Shown: positions 9,371 through 18,351 of the stretch, piece by piece
Position numbering within the stretch: position 1 is the stretch's first letter
How the letters are laid out: each line of letters starts with the position of its first letter
From: Stutzerimonas stutzeri
GTDB taxonomy: Bacteria; Pseudomonadota; Gammaproteobacteria; Pseudomonadales; Pseudomonadaceae
Assembly: GCF_002909485.1 (NCBI RefSeq)
Contig: NZ_PPXG01000012.1
Span: forward strand, 1 to 64,000
Length of the DNA stretch: 64,000 nt
Direction of reading: 5' to 3'
The notes under the pieces: model-generated
Told to the model about the DNA's origin: nothing
Database searches by the model: none
What the model saw: only the letters and a program-made list of their open reading frames with translations
Program-made: the position numbers and the translations under genes

Positions 9371-10468
9371 ATGATCAATACGCCGTATTACCTCATCGAC
9401 AAGCAGAAGCTGCTGGGCAATCTGGAAAAGATCGCCTATGTGCGCGAACAGTCTGGCGCCAAGGCCCTGCTGGCACTCAAGTGCTTCGCCACCTGGTCGG
9501 TATTCGACCTGATGCAGCAGTACATGGACGGCACCACATCGTCGTCGCTCTATGAACTCAAGCTGGGTCGGCAGAAGTTCGCCGGCGAGACCCATGCCTA
9601 CAGCGTGGCCTGGGCCGACGACGAAATCGAAGAGATGGTCGCCAACTGCGACAAGATCATCTTCAACTCCGTCGGCCAGCTCGAGCGCTTCGAGGCTGGC
9701 ACCGAGGGGATTATCCGCGGTCTGCGCGTCAATCCGCAGGTCAGCAGCTCCGACTACCTGCTGGCCGATCCGGCGCGCCCGTTCAGCCGCCTGGGCGAAC
9801 ACGATCCGGCGAAGATCGAGGCGGTGATCGGCAAGATCAGCGGCTTCATGTTTCACAACAACTGTGAGAACTCCAGCCTTGAGCTGTTCGACGAGATGCT
9901 GAATGCCATCGAGGAGCGCTTCGGGCATCTGCTGGAAAAGGTCGAGTGGGTCAGCCTCGGCGGCGGTATCCATTTCACCGGCGAAGGCTATCCGCTCGAT
10001 GCCTTCTGCGCGCGGCTAAAAGCCTTCTCGGAGAAATTCGGCGTGCAGGTCTACCTGGAGCCGGGTGAAGCGGCGATCACCATGAGTGCGTCGCTGGAAG
10101 TGACGGTGCTCGACACCCTGTACAACGGCAAGAATCTCGCGGTGGTCGACAGCTCCATCGAGGCACACATGCTCGACCTGCTGATCTACCGCCTCAACGC
10201 CAAGATGGCGCCCAACGACGGCGAGCACAGCTACATGGTGTGCGGAAAGAGCTGTCTGGCCGGCGACATCTTCGGTGAGTACCAATTCGATCGTCCGCTG
10301 GCCATCGGCGATCGTCTGTCGTTCATCGACGCGGCGGGTTACACCATGGTCAAGAAAAACTGGTTCAACGGCCTGAAAATGCCGTCCATCGTGGTAAAGC
10401 AGCTCGACGGCAGCGTCGAGGTGGTTCGTGAGTTCGACTTTAACGATTACCTGTCCAGCCTCTCCTGA
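9371..10468 (+). CDS. nspC: carboxynorspermidine decarboxylase
   Basis: This 365-residue PLP enzyme of fold III decarboxylates carboxynorspermidine or carboxyspermidine, the last step of the aspartate-semialdehyde-dependent polyamine route. The N-terminus MINTPYYLIDKQKLLGNL and the PLP-lysine context LLALKCFATW (Lys about 38) are diagnostic. HNNCENSS and WVSLGGGIHFTGEGY are further conserved patches, and VCGKSCLAGD near residue 300 carries the usual catalytic cysteine. The frame is open 57 bp further upstream, but ATG 9371 gives the family N-terminus. The dehydrogenase that makes its substrate follows 26 bp downstream. Confidence 0.93.
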   Translation: MINTPYYLIDKQKLLGNLEKIAYVREQSGAKALLALKCFATWSVFDLMQQYMDGTTSSSLYELKLGRQKFAGETHAYSVAWADDEIEEMVANCDKIIFNSVGQLERFEAGTEGIIRGLRVNPQVSSSDYLLADPARPFSRLGEHDPAKIEAVIGKISGFMFHNNCENSSLELFDEMLNAIEERFGHLLEKVEWVSLGGGIHFTGEGYPLDAFCARLKAFSEKFGVQVYLEPGEAAITMSASLEVTVLDTLYNGKNLAVVDSSIEAHMLDLLIYRLNAKMAPNDGEHSYMVCGKSCLAGDIFGEYQFDRPLAIGDRLSFIDAAGYTMVKKNWFNGLKMPSIVVKQLDGSVEVVREFDFNDYLSSLS

Positions 10469-10494
10469 GGCCGCAGTACAAGGGGGTGAAACAA

Positions 10495-11736
10495 TTGAAG
10501 AAAAACGTTCTTATCATTGGTGCAGGAGGTGTCGCCAAGGTGGTGGCCCATAAGTGCGCGCAGCACAACGACGAACTCGGTCGTATTGCTATCGCGTCGC
10601 GCAACATCTCCAAATGCCAGGCCATCATCGACAGCGTGCAAGCCAAGGGCGGGCTCAAGCAGCCTGGCGAGATCAAGGCCTATGCGCTGGACGCCATGGA
10701 CGTGGAAGCGACCAAGGCACTGATTCGGGAAACCGAATCGCAGATCGTCATCAACGTCGGTTCTGCTTTCCTCAACATGTCCGTGCTGCGTGCCTGCATC
10801 GACACCGGCGCCGCGTATCTCGATACCGCGATCCACGAAGAGCCGGGCAAGATTTGTGAAACGCCGCCGTGGTATGGCAACTACGAGTGGAAGCACCTGA
10901 CCGAGTGTCAGGAGAAGGGCGTCACCGCCATCCTCGGCGTTGGTTTCGACCCAGGTGTGGTCAACGCCTACGCTGCTCTGGCGCAACAGGAATACTTCGA
11001 CAAGATCGAGTCGATCGACATTCTCGACGTCAATGCCGGTTCGCACGGCAAGTATTTCGCCACCAATTTCGACCCGGAAATCAATTTTCGCGAATTCACC
11101 GGTCAGGTTTACAGCTGGCAAAACAGCCGGTGGACGACCAACCGCATGTTCGAGGTCAAACGCACTGACGACCTGCCGGTCGTGGGCGAACAGAGCCTCT
11201 ACCTGACTGGCCACGACGAGGTGCACTCGCTGTCCAAGCACCTCGATGTACCGAACATCCGCTTCTGGATGAGCTTTGGCGAGCACTACATCAACGTCTT
11301 TAGCGTGCTGAACAGCCTTGGCCTGCTCTCCGAGCAGCCGGTGCGCACTGCCGAAGGCCTGGAAGTGGTGCCGCTCAAGGTGGTCAAGGCCGTGCTGCCT
11401 GATCCCGCCTCGTTGGCGCCGGGTTACACCGGCAAGACCTGCATCGGCGATCTGGTCAAAGGCACGAAGGATGGGCAGCCGCGCGAGCTGTTCATCTACA
11501 ACGTCGCCGACCATGAAGAGGCCTACGCCGAGACCGACAGCCAGGGCATTTCCTACACTGCCGGCGTACCGCCGGTTGCCGCCGCGCTGCTGGTAGCGCG
11601 TGGCGAGTGGGATGCGCAGCGCATGGTCAACGTCGAAGAGCTGCCGGCCCAGCCGTTCCTCAAGCTGCTCGATGCGATGGGGCTGCCGACTCGGATCAAG
11701 GATGAGCGCGGCGACCGGGCCTGGGATCAGGCTTGA
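10495..11736 (+). CDS. carboxynorspermidine dehydrogenase (saccharopine dehydrogenase family)
   Basis: This 413-residue NADPH-dependent enzyme condenses aspartate semialdehyde with a diamine to form carboxynorspermidine or carboxyspermidine. It begins with a Rossmann motif, VLIIGAGGVAKVVAHK. Further landmarks are LGVGFDPGVVNAYAALA and DVNAGSHGKYFATNF. I chose the rare start TTG 10495 because AAGGGGGTG at 10480-10487 is correctly spaced and MKKNVLIIGAGGVA is the usual N-terminus; GTG 10486 would add three residues and lie inside the ribosome-binding site. It pairs with nspC as a two-gene polyamine operon. Confidence 0.9.
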   Translation: MKKNVLIIGAGGVAKVVAHKCAQHNDELGRIAIASRNISKCQAIIDSVQAKGGLKQPGEIKAYALDAMDVEATKALIRETESQIVINVGSAFLNMSVLRACIDTGAAYLDTAIHEEPGKICETPPWYGNYEWKHLTECQEKGVTAILGVGFDPGVVNAYAALAQQEYFDKIESIDILDVNAGSHGKYFATNFDPEINFREFTGQVYSWQNSRWTTNRMFEVKRTDDLPVVGEQSLYLTGHDEVHSLSKHLDVPNIRFWMSFGEHYINVFSVLNSLGLLSEQPVRTAEGLEVVPLKVVKAVLPDPASLAPGYTGKTCIGDLVKGTKDGQPRELFIYNVADHEEAYAETDSQGISYTAGVPPVAAALLVARGEWDAQRMVNVEELPAQPFLKLLDAMGLPTRIKDERGDRAWDQA

Positions 11737-11764
11737 TCGGCTGCGCGTCGGCCCTGCTGCGTTA

Positions 11765-11880
11765 AAAACAGGCTCGGACGGTGGCTTGCCACCGAACGGC
11801 CTTTAGGCCGGCCCGAAGGGCGAGCGGAGCGAGTAATGCTCATTTACAGCAGTAAACTCCGCTTCCTCGCCTGTTTTTGC
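11765..11880. repeat. long imperfect inverted repeat element
   Basis: The element begins AAACAGGCTCGG and ends CCTCGCCTGTTTTTG, which are inverted copies. The interior holds GGCCTTTAGGCC and a GCCCGAAGGGCGAGCGGAGCGAG motif, both self-complementary. The size and structure fit a Pseudomonas intergenic repeat of about 115 bp, and it could also act as a terminator for the polyamine operon. Confidence 0.6.
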
Positions 11881-11911
11881 CTTGCATGGCTCTAGCTCGC
11901 TCGATCAGCCT

Positions 11912-11941
11912 AAAGCCCGCCTAAAGGCGGGCTTTGTGTTT
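11912..11941 (+). terminator. rho-independent terminator
   Basis: AAAGCCCGCC, a short loop and GGCGGGCTTT are followed by GTGTTTT. It ends transcription from the polyamine genes and may also insulate leuA. Confidence 0.85.
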
Positions 11942-11945
11942 TCTG

Positions 11946-12026
11946 GCGTAGGGTGGAAAACGCCGAAGGCTTTTCCACCAATGGGGGCTGGCGGAAACCG
12001 CGTTGCGGTTTTCCACCCTACGAACA
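11946..12026. repeat. REP-like inverted pair (GTAGGGTGGAAAA family)
   Basis: Two head-to-head palindromes: GTAGGGTGGAAAACGCCGAA with GGCTTTTCCACC, and GCGGAAACCGC with GCGGTTTTCCACCCTACG. The outer arms are inverted copies of the same 13-bp GTAGGGTGGAAAA unit, the hallmark of a REP doublet (REPIN). Confidence 0.75.
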
Positions 12027-12118
12027 CAGCTTCGCCTTCCCGCTTCGTCGATTTCACGCGACAATCCACGGAGTACAAGCGCCCTCCGAGAGGCGCTCGG
12101 CAGCCGTGAGGATTTCCT

Positions 12119-13663
12119 ATGAGCAGCAATGATCGCGTCATCATCTTCGACACCACCCTGCGCGACGGCGAGCAGAGCCCCGGCGCGTCCATGACCGGTG
12201 AGGAAAAGCTGCGCATCGCTCGTGCGCTGGAGCGGCTGAAGGTGGACGTGATCGAAGCGGGCTTCGCCATCGCCAGCCCGGGCGATTTCGCCGCGGTGAA
12301 GCTGGTTGCCGACAACATCAAGGACAGCACCGTGTGCAGCCTGGCGCGCGCTGTCGATGCCGACATCGAGCGTGCCGCCGAAGCACTGGCCGGCGCCAAC
12401 TCCGGGCGCATCCACACCTTTATTGCCACCAGCCCGATCCACATGCAGTACAAGCTGCGCATGCAGCCGGACCAGGTGGTCGAGCAGGCCGTGCGCGCGG
12501 TGAAGAAGGCGCGCAGCCTGTGTGCTGACGTGGAATTCTCCTGCGAAGACGCCGGCCGCTCGGAGATCGACTTCCTCTGCCGCATCATCGAGGCCGCGAT
12601 CGACGCCGGCGCTCGCACCATCAACATCCCGGACACCGTCGGCTACGCCATCCCGCACCAGTACGCCGAAACCATCCGCCAGCTGCTCGAGCGCATCCCC
12701 AACGCCGACAGGGCGGTGTTCTCCGTGCATTGCCATAACGACCTCGGCCTGGCCGTGGCCAACTCGCTGGCTGCCGTTGTGGCAGGCGCGCGCCAGGTGG
12801 AGTGCACCATCAACGGCCTTGGCGAGCGTGCAGGCAACGCCGCGCTGGAAGAGATCGTCATGGCGATCAAGACCCGCCAGGACCTGCTCGACGTACACAC
12901 CCGCATCGAGACTGAGCACATCCTCGCGGCCTCGCGTCTGGTGTCGGGCATCACCGGCTTCCCGGTGCAGCCGAACAAAGCCATCGTCGGCGCCAACGCC
13001 TTCGCCCACGAGTCGGGCATCCACCAGGACGGCGTGCTCAAGCACCGCGAAACCTATGAAATCATGTCCGCCCAGTCGGTCGGCTGGAACGCCAACAAGA
13101 TGGTCATGGGCAAGCACTCTGGCCGCGCCGCATTCCGTTCGCGTCTGGATGAGCTGGGCATCGTGCTGGAAGGCGATGAGCTGAACGCCGCCTTTGCCCG
13201 CTTCAAGGAACTGGCGGACAAGAAACACGAAATCTTCGACGAAGACTTGCAGGCGCTGGTCTCCGACACCTTGGCTGACGAAGCGCCGGAGCACTTCAAG
13301 CTGGCCACCCTGGAGGTCGCGAGCAAGACCGGCACCATCCCCGAAGCCAAGCTGGTGCTCAGCGTCGACGGTGCCGAGCGCAGCGCCCAAGCTCAGGGTT
13401 CCGGCCCGGTCGATGCGACCTTCAAGGCCATCGAGGCGATTGCCGATTCTGGGGCGACGCTGCAGCTGTATTCGGTCAACGCCATCACCCAGGGCACCGA
13501 CTCCCAGGGTGAAGTGACCGTGCGGCTGGAGAAGGGCGGGCGCATCGTCAATGGCAACGGCGCCGATACCGACATCGTCGTCGCTTCGGCCAAGGCTTAC
13601 CTCAACGCGCTGAACCTGATGCAGGTCGGCGCCAAGGCACATCCGCAGGTGGAGGGCGTTTGA
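12119..13663 (+). CDS. leuA: 2-isopropylmalate synthase
   Basis: This 514-residue enzyme condenses acetyl-CoA with 2-oxoisovalerate in the first step of leucine synthesis. The N-terminal TIM barrel has the metal-binding motif DTTLRDGEQSPG (residues 11-22) and the HCHNDLGLAVANSL patch. The C-terminal 120 residues form the allosteric domain that binds leucine. This is the E. coli-length type, not the longer (about 555 aa) form also found in pseudomonads, so a second leuA may exist elsewhere. It shares 4 bp with the start of the next gene. Confidence 0.93.
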   Translation: MSSNDRVIIFDTTLRDGEQSPGASMTGEEKLRIARALERLKVDVIEAGFAIASPGDFAAVKLVADNIKDSTVCSLARAVDADIERAAEALAGANSGRIHTFIATSPIHMQYKLRMQPDQVVEQAVRAVKKARSLCADVEFSCEDAGRSEIDFLCRIIEAAIDAGARTINIPDTVGYAIPHQYAETIRQLLERIPNADRAVFSVHCHNDLGLAVANSLAAVVAGARQVECTINGLGERAGNAALEEIVMAIKTRQDLLDVHTRIETEHILAASRLVSGITGFPVQPNKAIVGANAFAHESGIHQDGVLKHRETYEIMSAQSVGWNANKMVMGKHSGRAAFRSRLDELGIVLEGDELNAAFARFKELADKKHEIFDEDLQALVSDTLADEAPEHFKLATLEVASKTGTIPEAKLVLSVDGAERSAQAQGSGPVDATFKAIEAIADSGATLQLYSVNAITQGTDSQGEVTVRLEKGGRIVNGNGADTDIVVASAKAYLNALNLMQVGAKAHPQVEGV

Positions 13664-14481
13664 TCAACGAAGCCCGGCGTCGCGCCTACCTCGACGCCAT
13701 GCAGGTGGCCAGCTGGCTGCCGCGCACCGAACTGCCTTTCGCTGCGCCGTCGCGGCCGGAGCTGCTATTGCCGGTGGCAGCCGAAGCGGAGCCGGAGATA
13801 GCCGTTGCTCCGCCAGCCGAGGTACAGGTGGCCGCGTCCGTAGTGGAACGGGCGCCCGCAGCGCCGCCAGTTGAACAGCCGCAAGCGCCGCGCCCTCGTA
13901 TCGCCATGCCGGAGCCCAAGCAGCCGGAACCGGTTGCCGCCGCGGCGGAAGAACAGGCGGCCGAGCCGGCCAAGCCCATCGAGCCACCGCCGCGTTTCTC
14001 GCTGCAGCTGATGCGCGCCGGCAACGTCTTGCTGGTGGTGGAGCTGCCCACCGGTGAGTCCTTCCAGAGCCGTGATCCGGCCTACATCCTGCTAAAGGAC
14101 CTGTTGCGCGCCGCACGCCTGCCGGATAAGCCGCAGCAGGTTGGCGATGGCGAGCCGATTCGCTGGCCGCTACTGCACAAGGGCAGCCTCGACCAGGGTG
14201 GCGAAGCCGCACGTGATTACGTCCAGGGCGTGATGGCCGCCGAGCTGGAAAACATGGGCTGCGACTGCATCTGGCTGATCGGCCGCCCTGCGCTGCGTTT
14301 CGCCGGCGAAGTGGATGTCGACGCCTGCTATCGCGAACTGGCCGTCGACGGGCTTGGCCGCGCGCTGGCGATGCCTGGGCTGGAGCAATTGATGGAGCAG
14401 CCGGCCGCCAAGGCCGAGCTGTGGAAGGCCATGCGCCGCAGCATGCCGCGTTGGCATATAGGTAGTTCTCGTGATGAGTGA
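13660..14481 (+). CDS. holD: putative DNA polymerase III psi subunit
   Basis: This 273-residue protein is probably HolD, which joins the clamp loader to the chi subunit. The N-terminus (ARRRAYLDAMQVASWLPR) resembles the chi-binding peptide of E. coli psi, with its RR.....L.....W.L.R pattern. A Pro/Ala/Glu-rich linker (about 25-110) follows, then a globular domain (about 115-240). It overlaps rimI by 8 bp, matching the holD-rimI operon of E. coli and, from memory, PA4679-rimI in P. aeruginosa. The start is TTG at 13660, overlapping the leuA stop. E. coli psi is only 137 aa, so the extension is notable. Identification is an inference from position and N-terminal motif. Confidence 0.65.
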   Translation: MINEARRRAYLDAMQVASWLPRTELPFAAPSRPELLLPVAAEAEPEIAVAPPAEVQVAASVVERAPAAPPVEQPQAPRPRIAMPEPKQPEPVAAAAEEQAAEPAKPIEPPPRFSLQLMRAGNVLLVVELPTGESFQSRDPAYILLKDLLRAARLPDKPQQVGDGEPIRWPLLHKGSLDQGGEAARDYVQGVMAAELENMGCDCIWLIGRPALRFAGEVDVDACYRELAVDGLGRALAMPGLEQLMEQPAAKAELWKAMRRSMPRWHIGSSRDE

Positions 14482-14926
14482 TGCTGTCAGCTTCCGCCCG
14501 ATGACCGCGGCGGATATCGAAACCGTGTTGAAGATCGAGTACGCGGCCTTCAGCCACCCCTGGACGCGCGGCATCTTCAACGACGCCCTGAGTGCCTACG
14601 AGTGCTGGGTGATGTTCGAGGGCGAGCAACAGGTCGGCCACGGCGTGATCAACCTGATTCTCGACGAGGCGCACCTGCTCAATATCACCGTCAAACCGCA
14701 GAGTCAGGGGCGTGGCCTCGGCCTGCGTCTGCTGGAGCACCTGATGCAGCGCGCACGCGAACGCGGCGGGCGTGAGTGTTTCCTCGAAGTGCGTGCGAGC
14801 AATACCACGGCCTATCGGCTTTATGAGCGCTATGGCTTCAATGAGATCGGCCGGCGGCGAGCGTACTACCCAGCGGCAGATGGACGTGAAGATGCGCTAG
14901 TGATGGCCTGTACGTTGCTGGATTGA
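14474..14926 (+). CDS. rimI: ribosomal protein S18-alanine N-acetyltransferase
   Basis: This 150-residue GNAT-fold enzyme acetylates the N-terminal alanine of ribosomal protein S18. The acetyl-CoA pocket is visible as VKPQSQGRGLGLRLLEHLM (Q/R-x-x-G-x-G/A) near residues 76-94. The RASNTTAYRLYERYGFNEIGRRRAYYP segment is typical of RimI. It starts at ATG 14474 inside the end of holD. Its last three codons are part of a 173-bp unit that is repeated directly downstream. Confidence 0.93.
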   Translation: MSDAVSFRPMTAADIETVLKIEYAAFSHPWTRGIFNDALSAYECWVMFEGEQQVGHGVINLILDEAHLLNITVKPQSQGRGLGLRLLEHLMQRARERGGRECFLEVRASNTTAYRLYERYGFNEIGRRRAYYPAADGREDALVMACTLLD

Positions 14927-15260
14927 TTGCTGCGGGCGGTGCTCCGGCTTTAAGACGGAGCTCGCCGGCGTCTACGTCTCACAGTTCCCGATCTCCGACT
15001 GTCGCCGGCCTCGTAGGGTGGATCACGCTTCAACGATCCACCGTACCCACGTCAGGGTGGATGTAAAAAGCGACATCCACCCTACGCACACTGGATTGAT
15101 TTGCTGCGGGACGAGGCCTCGGCTTTTGGTGGAGCTCGCCGGCGCCCACAGTCGCGGTTCCCGATCTCCGACTGTCGCCGGCCTCGTAGGGTGGATCACG
15201 CTTCATCGAGCCACCGTGCTCTGGTCAAGGTGGATGTAAAAGGCGACATCCACCCTACAT
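14918..15260. repeat. tandem duplication with embedded REP palindromes
   Basis: Two direct copies, offset by 173 bp, occupy 14918-15090 and 15091-15260. Each opens with CTGGATTGATT. In copy 1 these bases are the last codons and stop of rimI; in copy 2 they are non-coding. Each copy then carries GGAGCTCGCCGGCG, CCCGATCTCCGACTGTCGCC and a REP pair GTAGGGTGGATCACGC...GGATGTAAAA..GCGACATCCACCCTAC. Scattered substitutions show that the event is not very recent. The region from 14927 to 15341 holds no other gene. Confidence 0.8.
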
Positions 15261-15341
15261 CTACGAAGTCAGCCGAGGCCCGCCTTATGAGCTTCGGGGG
15301 CATGTCGCTTTCGCCTGGCGAGTGCGGCAACGGGCTCCGCT

Positions 15342-15884
15342 CTATTCCCCCGGCCGCTTGTCCCGTCCCGAATCCAGCGGGGCTTCGCCTTCAAGCTCGT
15401 CGTCGGACAGTACGCTGTCGTCTTCACGCAATACCGCATCGCCGCCGCTGAGGCCGGTGTCCTCGTCGCCTTTGGCCGGCCCGTCCCATGGTTTGCCATC
15501 AAGCGGGTCTTGGCGGCCAAGCTCGGCTTCGTCGAGATCCACGTCGGCGCCGATTTCATGCTCTGAAACCACGCTCAGGTCCTGGTCCGCTGGTCCGCCA
15601 TGGCCGCGTTCGCTCGGCGAGCGCGCACCATCGTCTGGAATCAGCGTTTCCGGGGCCATGTCGTCCATGGTGGTTTCGCCATCCGGCACTTCGCCAGCGG
15701 TCATGCCAGCCTCTGCTGCACGTTCTGCGGTGAATTCGTCGGTAGCCTGCTCACCAGGCACTTCGTCACCGATACGGCCTTTGCGCTCATCGCGTCGCTG
15801 GTCGAAGTCGAGTTGTTCGATAGAGCCCATACGGTCTTCGGTGTTGTCGATTTCCGTCGGGGTGTAGGGTTTTTTGTCGCTCAT
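15342..15884 (-). CDS. acidic, probably disordered protein of unknown function
   Basis: This 180-residue protein is rich in Asp, Glu, Gly and Pro, has no cysteine, almost no aromatic residues and no predicted membrane segment. The N-terminus (MSDKKPYTPTEIDNTEDRMGSIEQLDFDQRRDERKGRIGDE) looks the most conserved; the rest is low-complexity acidic sequence such as EIGADVDLDEAELGRQDP. Similar proteins occur in pseudomonads with uninformative names. A GGAGACGATC sequence lies just upstream of the ATG. It is divergent from otsB. I do not recognise a function. Confidence 0.7.
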   Translation of the reverse strand: MSDKKPYTPTEIDNTEDRMGSIEQLDFDQRRDERKGRIGDEVPGEQATDEFTAERAAEAGMTAGEVPDGETTMDDMAPETLIPDDGARSPSERGHGGPADQDLSVVSEHEIGADVDLDEAELGRQDPLDGKPWDGPAKGDEDTGLSGGDAVLREDDSVLSDDELEGEAPLDSGRDKRPGE

Positions 15885-16060
15885 GATCGTCTCCTGTCAG
15901 GACAGCGGTCTTGCAGGTTGTGACCTGGCAGCACGGGGAAGATTCAGGCGCGCCGCTGGCCGGATCCAGCATCCGGGTCCATCCTGTTGGCTGAGGTAAA
16001 TGCTTGAGGGTCTTGTGAAAAGGGACGAACCACCGCGCGTGATCCGGAGTCCTACTCTGC

Positions 16061-16837
16061 ATGAATGATCAAAACGACCAACCCGCGCCAGAGGCGCTGC
16101 GCTACGCCTTCTTCTTCGATGTCGACGGAACGCTTGCTGAGATTCAGCCGCGACCGGAACTCGTGTTCATTCCACCGCCCACCCTCGCGGCCCTGGAGCG
16201 GCTGCATGCCGACGGCATACCCGTTGCCGTTATCTCCGGCCGTCCGCTCGCGCAGCTCGATGCATTGCTCGCGCCGTTGCAACTGCCCGCCGCCGGTGTC
16301 CACGGTGCCGAGCGCCGCGATGCCAAGGGCGAGTTACGCAATCTGGCACTCGACAGCCACGCGCTGGAGCAAATCCAGCGGGAGCTGCAGCAGGCGTGTA
16401 GCGAACACCCCGGTCTGCATCTGGAGAACAAGAGCGTCGCCTTCGCTTTGCATTTCCGCCAGGCACCCGAGCTGGAAGAGGTTGCCCGCAGCCTTGCCGA
16501 AGACTTCGCCGAGCGTTACGCCGAGGTGCTGACCCTGCAGCCGGGCAAGTGCGTGTTCGAACTCAAGCCCCGCGGCGCGAGCAAGGGCGAGGTGATCCGC
16601 GCCTTCATGCAGGAGCCGCCGTTCGCCGGCAAAACCCCAGTGTTCCTTGGCGACGACCTCACCGACGAAGCCGGCTTTGCCGCGGTCAACGCGCTCGGCG
16701 GGCGCTCCATCAAGGTCGGCGATGGCCCCAGCGAAGCCCGCGAACGGGTCGCCTCGGTGGCCGCGGTCGGGGCCTGGGTCGGAGCCCTGCTGAACGATCT
16801 CGGCGTGCCGGCCGAGCCAAAAATAAAACCAGACTAG
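16061..16837 (+). CDS. otsB: trehalose-6-phosphate phosphatase
   Basis: This 258-residue HAD-superfamily enzyme removes phosphate from trehalose 6-phosphate. The nucleophile motif FFDVDGTLAEI is at residues 13-23, VISGRPL is motif II, and FLGDDLTDEAGF (about 191-202) is motif IV. The otsA gene begins 16 bp after its stop, so substrate and product enzymes are co-expressed. Trehalose is an osmoprotectant in this group. A GGAG at 16042-16045 is rather far from the ATG, so translation initiation may be weak. Confidence 0.93.
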   Translation: MNDQNDQPAPEALRYAFFFDVDGTLAEIQPRPELVFIPPPTLAALERLHADGIPVAVISGRPLAQLDALLAPLQLPAAGVHGAERRDAKGELRNLALDSHALEQIQRELQQACSEHPGLHLENKSVAFALHFRQAPELEEVARSLAEDFAERYAEVLTLQPGKCVFELKPRGASKGEVIRAFMQEPPFAGKTPVFLGDDLTDEAGFAAVNALGGRSIKVGDGPSEARERVASVAAVGAWVGALLNDLGVPAEPKIKPD

Positions 16838-16853
16838 AGCGAGATTTTTTGCC

Positions 16854-18269
16854 ATGAGCCGTTTAGTAGTGGTTTCCAACCGCGTGGCGCCAATCAAACC
16901 GGGCAAGGTTGCCGCCGGAGGGCTGGCCGTTGGCGTCTACGATGCGTTGCGTCAGGCCGGTGGTATCTGGTTCGGCTGGAGCGGCGATATCAGCGCGACC
17001 CCGAGCATCAATACCGAAACAGTGGGCAACATCACCTACGTCACGCTGCCATTGAGCAAGCGCGACTACGACCAGTACTACCGCGGCTTCTCCAACAATA
17101 CGCTCTGGCCGATCTTCCACTACCGTATCGACCTGGCACGCTACAGCCGCGAAGAATACGACGGCTACCGGCGGGTCAACGGCATGCTGGCCGAGAAGCT
17201 CCTACCGCTGCTTGAACCTGACGACATCATCTGGATTCACGACTACCACCTGATCCCGTTCGCTGAAGCCTGCCGCCAGCTGGGCATCCGCAACCGCATC
17301 GGCTTTTTCCTGCACATCCCGTTTCCCGCGCCGGAAATTCTCACCGCGATCCCGCCGCACAACGAGCTGCTCAAGACCCTCTGCTACTACGACCTGATCG
17401 GCTTCCAGACTGACACCGACCGCCTGGCCTTTCAGGACTACATCACCCGCGAAGTGCGCGGCGTCATCGAGCCGGACGGCAGCCTGACCGCCTACGGGCA
17501 GAACTTCCGCGCCGGGGTTTACCCGATCGGCGTCGTGCCGGACGAAATCCAGAAGCTCGCCGAAGGCTACAAAGGCCGCGCCCATCCCATGCGCCGCGCC
17601 AGCGACACCAAGCGGCAGACCATCATTTCCGTCGACCGACTGGACTACTCCAAGGGCCTGGTGGAGCGCTTCCGCGCCTACGAGGAGTTTCTCGACCGCT
17701 ACCCGAGCCATCGCAACAACGTCGAATTTCTGCAGATCGCGCCGACCTCGCGCTCCGACGTGCGCACCTATCAGCACATCCGCGAGCAGCTCGAAAGCCA
17801 GGCCGGACACCTCAATGGGCGTCTCTCCGACCTCGACTGGACGCCGCTGCACTACCTCAACAAGAGTTACGACCGCCGGGTGCTGATGGGCCTGTTCCGC
17901 ACCGCCGACGTCGGCTTCGTCACCCCGCTGCGCGATGGCATGAACCTGGTCGCCAAGGAATACGTCGCCGCGCAGGACCCGGAAAACCCTGGCGTGCTGG
18001 TGCTGTCGCGCTTCGCTGGTGCCGCACGCGAGCTGACCTCCGCGCTGATCGTCAATCCATACGATTGCGTCGGCATGGCCGAAGCCCTCGACCGCGCCCT
18101 GAGCATGCCGCTGGCCGAACGCAAGGATCGTTACGAGCACCTGATGCGCGCCATTCGCGCCGCCGATCTGGATGCCTGGCGCGACAACTTCATGCGAGAC
18201 CTGCGTTCGTACGTCTCCCAGCCCAGCACCACGGTCATCGAGACTGAAGAACTCGTCGAGCCGGACTGA
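16854..18269 (+). CDS. otsA: alpha,alpha-trehalose-phosphate synthase (UDP-forming)
   Basis: This 471-residue GT20 glycosyltransferase joins UDP-glucose and glucose 6-phosphate. Family landmarks are SNRVAPIKPGKVAAGGLAVGV at the N-terminus, WIHDYHLIPFA, the phosphate-binding SVDRLDYSKGLVERF and PLRDGMNLVAKEYVAAQ with VLSRFAGAARELT near the C-terminus. Length is normal for the bacterial single-domain enzyme. It forms an operon with otsB. Confidence 0.95.
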   Translation: MSRLVVVSNRVAPIKPGKVAAGGLAVGVYDALRQAGGIWFGWSGDISATPSINTETVGNITYVTLPLSKRDYDQYYRGFSNNTLWPIFHYRIDLARYSREEYDGYRRVNGMLAEKLLPLLEPDDIIWIHDYHLIPFAEACRQLGIRNRIGFFLHIPFPAPEILTAIPPHNELLKTLCYYDLIGFQTDTDRLAFQDYITREVRGVIEPDGSLTAYGQNFRAGVYPIGVVPDEIQKLAEGYKGRAHPMRRASDTKRQTIISVDRLDYSKGLVERFRAYEEFLDRYPSHRNNVEFLQIAPTSRSDVRTYQHIREQLESQAGHLNGRLSDLDWTPLHYLNKSYDRRVLMGLFRTADVGFVTPLRDGMNLVAKEYVAAQDPENPGVLVLSRFAGAARELTSALIVNPYDCVGMAEALDRALSMPLAERKDRYEHLMRAIRAADLDAWRDNFMRDLRSYVSQPSTTVIETEELVEPD

Positions 18270-18351
18270 TCGCCCGCGCGCGCGCCGGCCTTGCTTGTCA
18301 AAGGCCAGGCGGGCTCGTAAGGTGCGGGGCCGAACCATAGGGACAACGTAG

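Noticed and set aside
11921..13642. 573-codon open frame antisense to leuA
   Set aside because: Shadow of leuA; it even runs through the terminator and REP repeats upstream of leuA.
14918..15260. Possible CRISPR array
   Set aside because: Only two long direct copies with internal palindromes, no regular short repeat-spacer pattern and no cas genes anywhere in the window.
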